Source of the DNA: an uncultured Shewanella sp.
GTDB lineage: Bacteria > Pseudomonadota > Gammaproteobacteria > Enterobacterales > Shewanellaceae
NCBI RefSeq assembly: GCF_947501665.1
Contig: NZ_CANMWS010000005.1
Location: 124,001-188,000, forward strand
Length of the DNA: 64,000 nucleotides
Direction: 5' to 3'
Shown: positions 49,793 through 58,794 of the stretch, piece by piece
Layout of the letters: each line of letters begins with the position of its first letter
Numbering within the stretch: the first letter of the stretch is position 1
Made by a program: the position numbers and the translations under genes
The notes under the pieces: model-generated
What the model saw: the letters and a program-made list of their open reading frames with translations, nothing else
What the model was told of the DNA's origin: nothing
Database searches by the model: none

Positions 49793-50788
49793 ATGTTAAT
49801 TGAAGATCTTCAAATCATCTTAAAAGTAGCCGAGTTTCGCAGTATTACTGCCGCTGCAGCGAATTTAGACATGCGAACCGCCACAGCCAGTGTGGCAATT
49901 AAGCGAGTCGAAAAAGCCTTAGGCGCTGAGTTATTTATTCGCACGACAAGGCACTTGAGGCTATCAAGTGCAGGAGAGAAATATTTACCTCAATGTCAAC
50001 AAGCACTTGATATGCTTGAACAAGCAAAATTAAATATGAAAGATGATCTTGGGATCATAGAGGGTGAACTGCGTATTGCACTGTCCTCAGACTTAGGCCG
50101 TAATATTGTTATTCCATGGCTCGATACCTTTATGGACACGTATCCTAACATCCGCTTACGCGCAAATGTCAGTGACAGTAATATTGATTTTTACCGTGAC
50201 TCTGTTGATATGGCATTGCGATACGGTTCACCCAATGATGCTAATGTCTATGGTTTTAAAATTTGTCATGTCCCTCGCCTACTTTGCGCCACACCTGACT
50301 ATCTAAAAACACATGGCACCCCTACACACCCTCAAGATCTCGCCTCTCATAATGGGCTTTTTTATCAACTGCAAGACATTATTAATGATGTATGGGACTT
50401 TTCATCACAAGAACCGACTAATCAAGATGCATCATTGACCAATCACTTACCTCAAAACTGCATTCAGTCAAAAAAAGACATTAAAATTAAAATGAATGGT
50501 AACCATGCCTCCAATGATGGCGATCTTGTCAGACGTTGGTGTATCGCAGGAAAAGGAGTTGCCCTCAAATCCTGCCTTGATATGTCTAATGATTTACTCT
50601 CAGGTAAAGTCATCAATATATTGCCCACATTTGTACCGACTCCAACAGAGTTGTGGCTTATTTTCCCCAGCCGTCAATCTATTACTCCAGCAGCCCGCTT
50701 ACTCAGAGATACCTTACGAGAAAACTGTCGATATATTTTACAGCAGTTAGTTAAAAAAGGCATAGTAGATAAAAGCGTACTAAGATAA
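49793..50788 (+). CDS. LysR-family regulator of the oxidoreductase/DoxX region
   Basis: The 331-residue protein has an N-terminal helix-turn-helix (FRSITAAAANLDMRTATASV) and a LysR effector domain. The effector domain carries an extra 25-30 residue polar insertion around residues 205-230 (rich in Ser, Asn, Gln and Lys) not usual for the family. It is divergent from the quinone oxidoreductase gene and precedes the DoxX gene by 49 bases, so it may control both. Confidence 0.9.
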   Translation: MLIEDLQIILKVAEFRSITAAAANLDMRTATASVAIKRVEKALGAELFIRTTRHLRLSSAGEKYLPQCQQALDMLEQAKLNMKDDLGIIEGELRIALSSDLGRNIVIPWLDTFMDTYPNIRLRANVSDSNIDFYRDSVDMALRYGSPNDANVYGFKICHVPRLLCATPDYLKTHGTPTHPQDLASHNGLFYQLQDIINDVWDFSSQEPTNQDASLTNHLPQNCIQSKKDIKIKMNGNHASNDGDLVRRWCIAGKGVALKSCLDMSNDLLSGKVINILPTFVPTPTELWLIFPSRQSITPAARLLRDTLRENCRYILQQLVKKGIVDKSVLR

Positions 50789-50837
50789 ACAATACTCATA
50801 GAGAGCTGCTCAGATTTTCAATTCAAGGTCATTCACT

Positions 50838-51314
50838 ATGCAATCTTTATCTTGGCTTAAAACTGATACCACCGCTTGGACAATTTTAATCCGATTATTA
50901 GTAGGCGCTATCGTTTTTTTCCCCGAAGGACTACAAAAACTATTTTACGGTGATATTTTAGGCGTTGGGCGATTTATTAAAATTGGCATTCCGTGGCCAG
51001 AGTTTTTTGGACCTTTTGTCGGCATTGTTGAAACCCTTTGCGGACTGCTTATCATCTTGGGTTTATTCACACGTCTCTCTGCTATCCCTCTTATTTTCAT
51101 TATGCTCGTCGCAATCATATCCACAAAACTTCCTATTCTTTTGGGACATGACATATGGATATTTCACTTACCTGAGGGGATTCGCACTGGTTTTTGGGCC
51201 ATGTCCCACGCGGCTCGAAATGATTTATGCATGTTACTGGCTTGCCTTTACTTACTCATCACTGGCGGTGGCCGCTTATCGATAGATTATTGGTTGAATA
51301 AGCGGCAATCATGA
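50838..51314 (+). CDS. DoxX-family membrane protein (YqjF-like)
   Basis: The 158-residue protein has four membrane helices and DoxX landmarks: RLLVGAIVFFPEGLQKLFYG near the first helix and GIVETLCGLLIILGLFTRLSA in the second. DoxX proteins are inner-membrane proteins linked to quinone or thiol chemistry, with poorly known activity. In E. coli the DoxX protein YqjF is beside the glutathionyl-hydroquinone reductase yqjG. Here the yqjG-like gene is the convergent neighbour, 22 bases away. Confidence 0.87.
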   Translation: MQSLSWLKTDTTAWTILIRLLVGAIVFFPEGLQKLFYGDILGVGRFIKIGIPWPEFFGPFVGIVETLCGLLIILGLFTRLSAIPLIFIMLVAIISTKLPILLGHDIWIFHLPEGIRTGFWAMSHAARNDLCMLLACLYLLITGGGRLSIDYWLNKRQS

Positions 51315-51336
51315 ATGTTTTTTATCATCAATTATT

Positions 51337-52344
51337 TCAAAGTGCCAATTTAGGCCCCACAGGAACAATGCCTGTAGGATTAATCATTTTATGACTACCA
51401 TAGTAATGGGCTTTAATGTGTGCCATATTCACTGTGTCACTGATCTTTGGGTAATGATATAGTCTGGATAAATAATCAGAAAGATGCGGATAATCGGCTA
51501 TACGGCGAATATTACATTTAAAGTGCCCCACATACACCGCATCAAACCGAATAAGTGTGGTGAATAATCGCCAATCCGCTTCTGTCACATCATTACCTAT
51601 CAAGTAATCTTGGGTCATTAATCGCTGTTCTAGCCTATCTAATGCCCCAAACAATTCCGTCACCGCCTCTTGATAAGCCTCTTGGGTCGTTGCAAACCCT
51701 GCGCGGTAAACACCATTATTAATTGAAGGGTAAATAACATTATTCATGTCATCTATCTGCGCTAATTTAGCATTAGGACAAAAATCACCTTCAATTGCAC
51801 CTATTTCATCAAACGCACTATTGAACATGCGAATAATTTCCGATGACTCATTACTGACAATTTGGTGTGTTTTTTTATCCCACAATATCGGCACCGTGAC
51901 CCTCCCGGTAAAATCAGGCACTGATTGAGTGTACACTTGATGAAGATATTGCTTACCGTTAACGTCATCCTGACTCGCCATATGCTCATCCAATGAATGA
52001 AATAGGCTCATATGCAAGTCATTCACTGCTCGCCCTTCATTAATAGTACCAAAACGCCAGCCATGCTCCCCCATATGAGCATGTACAACAGAGACGCTAA
52101 TCATCCTATCAAGCCCTTTCAAACTTCTATAAATCAAAGTTCTATGGGCCCATGGGCAGGCTAATGACACATATAAATGATAGCGACCGGCTTCAGCTTT
52201 AAATCCCGGTTTACCTGATGGACCCGCACGACCATCTGCTGTCACCCAATGACGAAACCCCGATTCAGCTCGTTTAAATTGGCCTTTATTTGACTCAGTA
52301 TCGTACCAGTCAGTATGCCACTCACCTTCAATTAATAGTCCCAT
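51337..52344 (-). CDS. yqjG: S-glutathionyl-hydroquinone reductase, YqjG type
   Basis: The 335-residue protein is a Xi-class glutathione S-transferase. Cys63 in SLACPWAHRT is the active-site cysteine at the same position as in E. coli YqjG. Other family parts are GKPGFKAEAGRYHLYVS, VPILWDKKTHQIVSNESSEI for glutathione binding, and YGSHKMINPTGIVPVGP at the C-terminus. It removes glutathione from glutathionyl-hydroquinones. It is followed upstream on the same strand by a pirin gene, 77 bases away. Confidence 0.94.
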   Translation of the reverse strand: MGLLIEGEWHTDWYDTESNKGQFKRAESGFRHWVTADGRAGPSGKPGFKAEAGRYHLYVSLACPWAHRTLIYRSLKGLDRMISVSVVHAHMGEHGWRFGTINEGRAVNDLHMSLFHSLDEHMASQDDVNGKQYLHQVYTQSVPDFTGRVTVPILWDKKTHQIVSNESSEIIRMFNSAFDEIGAIEGDFCPNAKLAQIDDMNNVIYPSINNGVYRAGFATTQEAYQEAVTELFGALDRLEQRLMTQDYLIGNDVTEADWRLFTTLIRFDAVYVGHFKCNIRRIADYPHLSDYLSRLYHYPKISDTVNMAHIKAHYYGSHKMINPTGIVPVGPKLAL

Positions 52345-52421
52345 GATATCACTCCCAAATAATTATCACTGTTAACTCAAGCTCCCACTCAAACAACCAT
52401 TAAACAACCATTAAAAATCAT

Positions 52422-53303
52422 TCAAAATCGCCCTTGACGATAATCACTAAACGCTTGCATCACCTGAGCTTGTGTATTCATCACAAAAGGGCCACTTCGT
52501 TCAACCGTCTCATTCAGAGGTTTCCCCGAAATCAATAAGCATTTCGCTCCTCGCTCCCCCGCTTGAATTTGCACTTGGCTGCCTTTGGTTAATATGCCTA
52601 ATGCTTTTTGATTAAGAACAGCATCACTTCCGACTAATTGAATATCACCGGCTATGACATAGATAAAACTATTATCATCATAAGGTAAATCTTGAATAAA
52701 AGTCGTTTGAGCTGGTAAGGATATATCTAAATAAGTGGGTTTAACCCAAAGGTTATTCACACCGCCAACAGTGCCACTATTGGTTTTCCCTGCAATGACT
52801 TTAATCATTTGCCCTTGCTGACCTTGCTCTATTGGTATGTCTGATGCAATAAACTCTTGATAAGCTGGCGAACACATTTTATTGACCCCAGGTAAATTAA
52901 CCCATAACTGAAAACCTTGTAATAATCCTTCTTGCTGCTCTGGCATTTCAGAATGAATAATCCCCTTTCCTGCGGTCATCCATTGCACGCCTCCTGCACT
53001 TATTACCCCTTCATTACCTTGATTATCTTTATGACGCATCTTACCTGCTAGCATATACGTCACGGTTTCAAACCCTCGGTGAGGATGACTTGGAAAACCA
53101 CCAATATAATCTTGCGGTTGATCAGATAAAAACTCATCTAATAATAAAAAAGGGTCAAGCATCATCAAAGTCTGCGTACCAATCAAGCGATTAATCTTCA
53201 CTCCGTCGCCATCCGATACTGCTTGACCTTGAATTTGCGTTTTCCACATTCTGGATACATGCTGATATTCATCTGCATGTAATGGGGTTAATTCTACTGA
53301 CAT
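52422..53303 (-). CDS. Pirin-family protein (YhaK/YhhW type)
   Basis: The 293-residue protein has the pirin N-terminal cupin with the metal motif segments FPSHPHRGFETVTYMLAG and MRHKDNQGN, followed by a C-terminal cupin ending in FVMNTQAQVMQAFSDYRQG. Some bacterial pirins are quercetin dioxygenases or redox sensors. In E. coli, pirin-like yhaK lies beside the LysR regulator yhaJ and near yqjFG. Here it is beside a LysR gene, divergent across 222 bases, and just upstream of the yqjG gene on its strand. Confidence 0.9.
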   Translation of the reverse strand: MSVELTPLHADEYQHVSRMWKTQIQGQAVSDGDGVKINRLIGTQTLMMLDPFLLLDEFLSDQPQDYIGGFPSHPHRGFETVTYMLAGKMRHKDNQGNEGVISAGGVQWMTAGKGIIHSEMPEQQEGLLQGFQLWVNLPGVNKMCSPAYQEFIASDIPIEQGQQGQMIKVIAGKTNSGTVGGVNNLWVKPTYLDISLPAQTTFIQDLPYDDNSFIYVIAGDIQLVGSDAVLNQKALGILTKGSQVQIQAGERGAKCLLISGKPLNETVERSGPFVMNTQAQVMQAFSDYRQGRF

Positions 53304-53525
53304 AGCGTTTAGCTCCTATTATTGATTCAAGAAGACGCCCCCTGAATAAAAGTCATCTTCTTAACTTAATGACATCCATCATATGTGTTGACTATTTGCG
53401 AATAAACATAAAAAATATTAAATAACTATTCTATATTAGTGAACAATCTATCACTGAGTGTCGGCATCAATTAAGCTCAACATTCAACCGAATTAAATAT
53501 TTAAACGGCTAAATAAGGAAGAATA

Positions 53526-54446
53526 ATGGGTCAATTAGAAGATATGACCGTTTTCACGCGAGTCGTTGAAGCAGGTAGCATTACTCGTGCAGCCGAGCAA
53601 CTTAATATGGCAAAATCGGCCATCAGTAAGCGTTTATCAGAATTAGAAAACAGGCTGGGGATAAAACTTATCACCCGCACCACGAGACAATCGAGTATTA
53701 CTGAAGCGGGTCAAACGTATTATCAACGGTGTAAATTGATTATCGATGAAGTTGAAGAAATGAACTGTCATGTCTCAAGTCAAGTGCGCTCGTTACAAGG
53801 CACCCTTAAAATTGCCGCGCCATTATCATTTGGGATCCATCATCTCACCCCCGTGCTCGATATTTTCATGCAACAACACCCCGAACTCACCTTAGAAGTG
53901 GATTTTTCTGATCGCAAAGTTGATATTGTTGAACAAGGTGTCGATCTTGCTTTTCGTATTACTCAACCTTATCGACCTATCATCGATGACTCTCGTTTAC
54001 AGGCCAGAAATATTGTCCCCATTAAACACATTCTGTGTGCAAGCCCCGGTTATTTAGCGAAGCACGGCACCCCACACACATTGGAAGCCCTTAAAAAGCA
54101 TCAATTGCTAAAGTATCAACACACAAATAACAGTGGATTGTTACTCACAGATAAGAACGGTAAGCAACATAAGCTGCAACTTGAGGCACATTTTACTGCA
54201 AACAATGGAGAAGTGCTGAAATACCTAGCAGAGTCTGATCACGGGATCGTTGATTTACCCACGTTTATTACCTGGCAAGCCATTAAAAATAAAACCTTAG
54301 TGCCTGTCTTACCTGATTACCAACTGGTCGAACTGCAGGCCTATGCACTGTATCCAGAAAATCGCTACCTGCCTTTAAAAGTACGCCGTTTAATTGACTT
54401 TCTTATCGAACGCTTCAGTCAGTCTCCCTATTGGGATACTGACTGA
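53526..54446 (+). CDS. LysR-family regulator, likely regulator of pirin-yqjG (YhaJ-like by context)
   Basis: The 306-residue protein has a typical helix-turn-helix (SITRAAEQLNMAKSAISKRL) and a LysR effector domain. It is divergent from the pirin-yqjG unit, so control of that unit is likely. E. coli YhaJ, next to yhaK and near yqjFG, activates yqjF in response to breakdown products of nitroaromatic compounds. A similar aromatic or quinone signal is possible here, by analogy only. A terminator at 54484-54521 follows. Confidence 0.9.
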   Translation: MGQLEDMTVFTRVVEAGSITRAAEQLNMAKSAISKRLSELENRLGIKLITRTTRQSSITEAGQTYYQRCKLIIDEVEEMNCHVSSQVRSLQGTLKIAAPLSFGIHHLTPVLDIFMQQHPELTLEVDFSDRKVDIVEQGVDLAFRITQPYRPIIDDSRLQARNIVPIKHILCASPGYLAKHGTPHTLEALKKHQLLKYQHTNNSGLLLTDKNGKQHKLQLEAHFTANNGEVLKYLAESDHGIVDLPTFITWQAIKNKTLVPVLPDYQLVELQAYALYPENRYLPLKVRRLIDFLIERFSQSPYWDTD

Positions 54447-54483
54447 TTTGAATATGTGGCAACACGCTAAAAAAATAGCTAAA

Positions 54484-54521
54484 TGATAAATAGCAACATA
54501 ACATCATGCTGCTATTTATCA
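54484..54521. terminator. Bidirectional terminator between the LysR gene and ompW
   Basis: TGATAAATAGCA (54484-54495) and TGCTATTTATCA (54510-54521) form a 12-bp perfect stem with a 14-base loop between the two convergent genes. Confidence 0.75.
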
Positions 54522-54551
54522 GTAGCTCATCATAGCCTTATATCAAAACCC

Positions 54552-55199
54552 TCAGAACACATATCCCACACTGACCATATAGACCCAAGGATCAATATTT
54601 GTATCTATGGTCACTGATTCACCTGATAATTTAAAACTCGCATCGGTATCAATATCAGCATACCAAATAGAGCCATTAAGCAACCATTTATCGGTTAGTT
54701 GATAATCCAAACCCACTTGCCCGGCAAGTCCCCAAGAATTTGACAAACTAATATCGCTCAAAGTCCCATCCAGATCATTGGTAAATTTAGTGTCATAAAA
54801 ATTGGTATAGTTTATCCCTATACCAATATAGGGTCTAAATGCTGATGTGACATCGCCAAAATGATATTGCACCACTAAAGTTGGCGGTAATTGTTTGGTT
54901 TCAGCAATATTACCAATATTAGGCAATGATATATTATGGCTAAACGGACTGGCCGCTAACAGTTCAATACCAATATTATCAGTAAATAAATACGCAAAAT
55001 TCAGTCCTAGTTGCGTATCACTACTCACATCAAATTCCCCCAAACCTGCAACATCTTGACTTGAGGCATTTGGCGCAACCACCGCCACTCCGGCACGAAC
55101 AATAATATCACCCGCTTGTATCGCATTTGCCGAAGCCGATAAACTCAGTGCGACTAACCCGATAGCAACAGCATTAGAAAGTCTATTCTTTTTCATCAT
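54552..55199 (-). CDS. ompW: OmpW-family outer membrane protein
   Basis: The 215-residue protein has a signal peptide ending near ASANA and then eight alternating beta strands, with the family landmarks IIVRAGVAVVAPN at the start, PPTLVVQYHFG in the middle and PWVYMVSVGYVF at the C-terminus with a final Phe. OmpW forms a small hydrophobic channel in the outer membrane. A perfect FNR-type site lies 73 bases upstream of its start, in keeping with the known FNR control of ompW in E. coli. Confidence 0.93.
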   Translation of the reverse strand: MMKKNRLSNAVAIGLVALSLSASANAIQAGDIIVRAGVAVVAPNASSQDVAGLGEFDVSSDTQLGLNFAYLFTDNIGIELLAASPFSHNISLPNIGNIAETKQLPPTLVVQYHFGDVTSAFRPYIGIGINYTNFYDTKFTNDLDGTLSDISLSNSWGLAGQVGLDYQLTDKWLLNGSIWYADIDTDASFKLSGESVTIDTNIDPWVYMVSVGYVF

Positions 55200-55271
55200 T
55201 TCACCTTTATCACTGCATTGTTACAGTTTTTATTGATAGATGAAGCATGCCTATGAATAAGACTTATCATT

Positions 55272-55285
55272 TTGATCTATATCAA
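55272..55285. promoter_or_regulatory. FNR/EtrA-type binding site upstream of ompW
   Basis: TTGATCTATATCAA is a perfect match to the FNR consensus TTGAT-N4-ATCAA. It lies about 73 bases before the ompW start codon on the minus strand. Shewanella FNR (EtrA) binds the same consensus. CRP in Shewanella can bind similar half-sites, so it is an alternative. Confidence 0.75.
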
Positions 55286-55352
55286 AGTCACTCAATCAGC
55301 GAACCAAGAAACGTAAAAACCATGAATAAGATCACAATTTAGTCTTATACAC

Positions 55353-55727
55353 TCAGACATTTAACCATTCCAACGCTAAGCCAATATCCTCAAAATATTG
55401 TATCTCTCCCGAAATAAACCAAGTACCCATTTTAGCCATGACCTCTTGCCAACGTTTATCACCATAAATCGCTATTTTGTCGAACTCATTACCATGTTTT
55501 AATCCCAGCTTAAAATCATCCCAAGCGGCCCTGACTTCCCAGCCTTCTAGTTCATAAGCATCCACCAAGACTTTCACTTTGGGGTGAGCCACTTCTTTTA
55601 ATGCTGAGTCAATCATGGGGGTAATACGCAAATAATCTTCATGTGTTAACTTTCCAACGGCCTTCAAAGATAAAAAAAAGTTACTATCCACACGCTCAAT
55701 GCCTATCGACAATCCATGTTTTTCCAT
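55353..55727 (-). CDS. SpoIIAA-like (STAS-type) protein
   Basis: The 124-residue protein has a SpoIIAA-like/DUF3478 fold, recognised by LKAVGKLTHEDYLRITPMID, VKVLVDAYELEGW and FDKIAIYGDKRWQEVMAKMG. There is no catalytic serine typical of anti-sigma antagonists, so partner switching is not clearly implied. Such proteins have been linked to lipid binding. It stands alone on the minus strand, 153 bases upstream of the ompW start. Confidence 0.8.
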   Translation of the reverse strand: MEKHGLSIGIERVDSNFFLSLKAVGKLTHEDYLRITPMIDSALKEVAHPKVKVLVDAYELEGWEVRAAWDDFKLGLKHGNEFDKIAIYGDKRWQEVMAKMGTWFISGEIQYFEDIGLALEWLNV

Positions 55728-55974
55728 TTATCGCTACCTTTATTCAATGTCATCTCTATTAGAGAATAGCCTATCCAACACCAAATGAAGAGATGGGCAC
55801 CAGCCAACCGACAAGGGCATAATAGCACCCATCACTCTGCCCTTTTCATCAGCAAAGTCAGCCAGATTGAGCTACAATGTTAGAGGCTGCTAAATTAAAT
55901 CAAAATGAAATATCAAGTTCACAAAAGTGAAATGAGTCAATGAAAAAATAACGGTAACAATCTAAGGAGAGATT

Positions 55975-56055
55975 ATGTCTATTCGAGAAGGACTACTAAT
56001 CATTGGGCTTGCATTAACCATTTTAGGTGTACTTACTGCTGTCATTAACATTTAA
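55975..56055 (+). CDS. 26-residue small membrane protein
   Basis: An ATG at 55975 follows a near-perfect TAAGGAGA site and opens the frame MSIREGLLIIGLALTILGVL plus TAVINI before a TAA. After two charged residues nearly the whole chain is one hydrophobic helix long enough to cross the membrane. Genome annotation often skips such short frames. The strong ribosome binding site and the charged-then-hydrophobic layout favour a real gene. No family is recognised. Confidence 0.6.
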   Translation: MSIREGLLIIGLALTILGVLTAVINI

Positions 56056-56284
56056 CCATTCACCACACGTCAATATCAACATCTAACTACAATCCAAAAA
56101 ACATCAGAAGACAATAGCAAGGGAGCCTTAATTGGCTACTCTGCTAATGCTTCAAGAAAGACTCGACTCACTTTTCTATTGTTTAATCTGTATTAAACAG
56201 CCGCATCATAGCCAGACTCATTCGCTCCATTGTCACAGCTTACACAGTTAACGTTTAATCTAACAAAAAGCTTAGATGAATAAT

Positions 56285-56310
56285 AATGAGCTCTACACTG
56301 AGAGCTCATT
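56285..56310 (-). terminator. Terminator of the tesB-ybaY unit
   Basis: AATGAGCTCT and its complement (56285-56294 and 56301-56310) form a 10-bp stem with a 6-base loop, followed on the minus strand by ATTATTATTC, 15 bases beyond the ybaY stop. Confidence 0.65.
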
Positions 56311-56325
56311 TAAAAAAGTCACCTA

Positions 56326-56727
56326 TTAACGTTTTGGAACCATAACAGGCTTCATGATGACTTCAGTGGTCGTTTTGCCATTGTTAATCACAGAATATTG
56401 ATCATAGGTCTGAAAAATAACTTGATTTTGATATAAAATCATCGCAACCACTCCATAGTTAATGGATGAGTCAATACTGTCTGCTGGTAAAGTAAACTTA
56501 AACGGCACCGGTACTCTGGCTATATTAAAGGTCTTTTGAGCAATAATCGTGCCTTTTTTGTCTAAATCAATGATAGCAATAACAATACTACTGCCTTGTG
56601 GTAAATTAATATCTTCTAGATATCCAGCAGCACCATTAACAACAACAGGCTTGGGAGGCGTCACCGTTACACAAGCCGATAACAGTAACACGCCCACTAA
56701 AATGATACTTCTTTTTATGATTGACAT
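56326..56727 (-). CDS. ybaY: YbaY-family lipoprotein
   Basis: The start is the ATG at 56727 (MSIIKRSIILVGVLLLSAC) with an AAGGA site; a longer frame to 56751 has no support. The lipobox LSAC gives a lipid anchor on Cys19. The 133-residue protein has the small beta-sandwich pattern GYLEDINLPQGSSIVIAIID and RVPVPFKFTLPADSI. It lies 23 bases behind tesB on the same strand, as in E. coli, where ybaY is beside tesB. The role is unknown. A related gene precedes metA in this window. Confidence 0.88.
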   Translation of the reverse strand: MSIIKRSIILVGVLLLSACVTVTPPKPVVVNGAAGYLEDINLPQGSSIVIAIIDLDKKGTIIAQKTFNIARVPVPFKFTLPADSIDSSINYGVVAMILYQNQVIFQTYDQYSVINNGKTTTEVIMKPVMVPKR

Positions 56728-56750
56728 GGTTTTCCTTCTTAAATAATGCA

Positions 56751-57623
56751 TTATTTTACGACATTGTGTTTCATTCGAATTAATCCTTCTTGTGTGGCCG
56801 ATGCAAGCAACTCTCCTTGTTGATTAAAAAACTGCCCTTTAACTAATCCTCTTCCACCACATGCATTAGGACTATCCACACTGTAAAGCACCCAATCACT
56901 TAAGTCGAAGGAGCGATGAAACCACATAGCATGATCAATAGTCGCCATTTTAATACCTGGGGTTAAAAAAGACTTTCCATGAGGCTGCAATGCAGTCACC
57001 AAAAAATTAAAATCTGACGCATAAGCCAGCAAATAATCTTGTAGACAAGGATCCGTTGGCATTTTACCCTTAGCTTTTAACCATACATAGCGTTTAGCCG
57101 GTTTTTTGTCTGATGTCATATCATTCATCGGCTCAAGCAAACGCATTTCCAAGGGTGATTCAGCCATTAAATGATCAAAAACAGACTGTGGTAATTGTGC
57201 TTTTAATTTTTGTGCTAAATCCTGTTTATTTAACAATGTTTCTGGCCCAGGTATATTAGGCATTGTATCTTGATGTTCAAAACCCACTTCAGGTTCCTGA
57301 AAAGAGCAGGTCATATAAAAAATAGGACGTCCTTTTTGAATCGCTTTAACCCGTCTTGCACTAAAACTTCCTCCATCCCTAATAATTTCAACATCATAAA
57401 TAATAGGTAAATGTTCATCACCCGGACGTAAAAAGTAAGAGTGCAGTGAATGAACCTGTCTATTGGTTTTCAGCGTTTGTTTCGCTGCACTCAATGCTTG
57501 CCCCATCACTTGACCACCAAACACATGCCCAAAACCTAAATCTAGACTTTGGCCTCGAAAAAGCCCCTCTTCGAGCCGCTCTAAAGACAACAAAGACAGC
57601 AACTCACTTAACACTTGACTCAT
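56751..57623 (-). CDS. tesB: Acyl-CoA thioesterase II
   Basis: The 290-residue protein is a double hotdog-fold thioesterase like E. coli TesB (286 residues). Family parts are GHVFGGQVMGQALSAAKQTL, VHSLHSYFLRPGD and TIDHAMWFHRSF, the last holding the catalytic aspartate. It hydrolyses medium- and long-chain acyl-CoA in the cytosol. It is the first gene of tesB-ybaY. Confidence 0.95.
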   Translation of the reverse strand: MSQVLSELLSLLSLERLEEGLFRGQSLDLGFGHVFGGQVMGQALSAAKQTLKTNRQVHSLHSYFLRPGDEHLPIIYDVEIIRDGGSFSARRVKAIQKGRPIFYMTCSFQEPEVGFEHQDTMPNIPGPETLLNKQDLAQKLKAQLPQSVFDHLMAESPLEMRLLEPMNDMTSDKKPAKRYVWLKAKGKMPTDPCLQDYLLAYASDFNFLVTALQPHGKSFLTPGIKMATIDHAMWFHRSFDLSDWVLYSVDSPNACGGRGLVKGQFFNQQGELLASATQEGLIRMKHNVVK

Positions 57624-58035
57624 TCCATTCCCTTACTCATAAACGCTTAACAAGAATTCTACTACTGATATAGACTGATTTCGACTGGTAGACAGATTAT
57701 TTCTTACCCCTTCATGTATAAAAATTGGTTATTTCATACATCAACGATTAAATAAAAGACGTCACATCAATGCTCAAGCGAAATGTAAAGACTAAAGAAT
57801 AAAGAATAAAGAATAAAGAATAATCAATAGTAACGATTAAATATAATAAAATCAGCTTAAGCACATAATAAAAAAAACATGAAACATATTAATGCTAACT
57901 AACTTATAGATTTCACCTATTATTATATTTAGTGACAAATTCCGTAAAGATCCTGTCTATTCACTAGCCATGCTCTTATTGTCGACACTCAGAGCAGCAA
58001 CAATATCTAGATTAGTGTAAAGGTAAGCCAGCAAC
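57624..58035. other. Gene-free gap upstream of pxpA
   Basis: About 410 bases between tesB and pxpA, which are divergent. It holds a tandem 7-bp repeat at 57786-57820 and an AT-rich block. No gene or RNA is seen. Confidence 0.5.
57786..57820. repeat. 7-bp tandem repeat, TAAAGAA
   Basis: Four perfect head-to-tail copies of TAAAGAA (57793-57820) follow one imperfect copy TAAAGAC (57786-57792). It lies about 215 bases upstream of the pxpA start, outside any gene. Such repeats change length by slippage. Confidence 0.9.
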
Positions 58036-58776
58036 ATGAAATTAAATTGCGACATGGGCGAAAGTTACGGAATATGGAAAATGGGCGATGATAATGCCTT
58101 AATGCCATGGATTGACATGGCAAATATTGCATGTGGATTTCATGCATCTGATCCTAATATTATGGCTGAAACCATTTCACAGGCCAAAACACATCAAGTC
58201 ATGATTGGCGCGCACATTAGTTATCATGACAAACAAGGTTTCGGCAGACGCAGTATTCCTCATACACTACCAGAAATCGCTCACTTAGTGGCATATCAAT
58301 GTGGAGCCTTAATGACGCTCTGTCAACTTCAACAAACCAATATGACCTATATTAAACCTCATGGCGCATTACATTATGATATGATGACAAAAGTAGAAGT
58401 ATTTGAAACCATTATACGGACAATCTCGAAAATCAATGCCAGCTTATCTGCTCCACTCAAACTGATCATTCAAAGTACACTCGATAATATTCCTTATGAA
58501 GCCATAGCCCAATACCATAATGTAGAACTGATATTGGAAGCCTTTGCCGATAGAGCATATGATAATCATGGTTTACTGCTTCCTCGCTCTCAACCTGATG
58601 CTATCTTAAAAAGTGCAAAACATATCAAGCAACAGAGTTTAAACTTAAGTCAAGGCTTTGTGAAAACCTATGAAGGTCGTATTATTGATTTACATGCCGA
58701 TACATTATGCATTCATAGCGATAACGACACCTCTGTAGAAGAAATTGCCGCTATCCATCGAATGCTTAACCCATAA
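58036..58776 (+). CDS. pxpA: 5-oxoprolinase subunit A
   Basis: The 246-residue protein is a LamB/YcsF-family member starting KLNCDMGESYG, with NIACGFHASDP, GAHISYHDKQGFGRR and YIKPHGALHYDM. With PxpB and PxpC it forms an ATP-dependent 5-oxoprolinase that clears pyroglutamate. An AGGTAAG site precedes the ATG. It is the first of three genes in the usual order A-B-C. Confidence 0.95.
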   Translation: MKLNCDMGESYGIWKMGDDNALMPWIDMANIACGFHASDPNIMAETISQAKTHQVMIGAHISYHDKQGFGRRSIPHTLPEIAHLVAYQCGALMTLCQLQQTNMTYIKPHGALHYDMMTKVEVFETIIRTISKINASLSAPLKLIIQSTLDNIPYEAIAQYHNVELILEAFADRAYDNHGLLLPRSQPDAILKSAKHIKQQSLNLSQGFVKTYEGRIIDLHADTLCIHSDNDTSVEEIAAIHRMLNP

Positions 58777-58794
58777 AGTACACCAATAAAAAAG

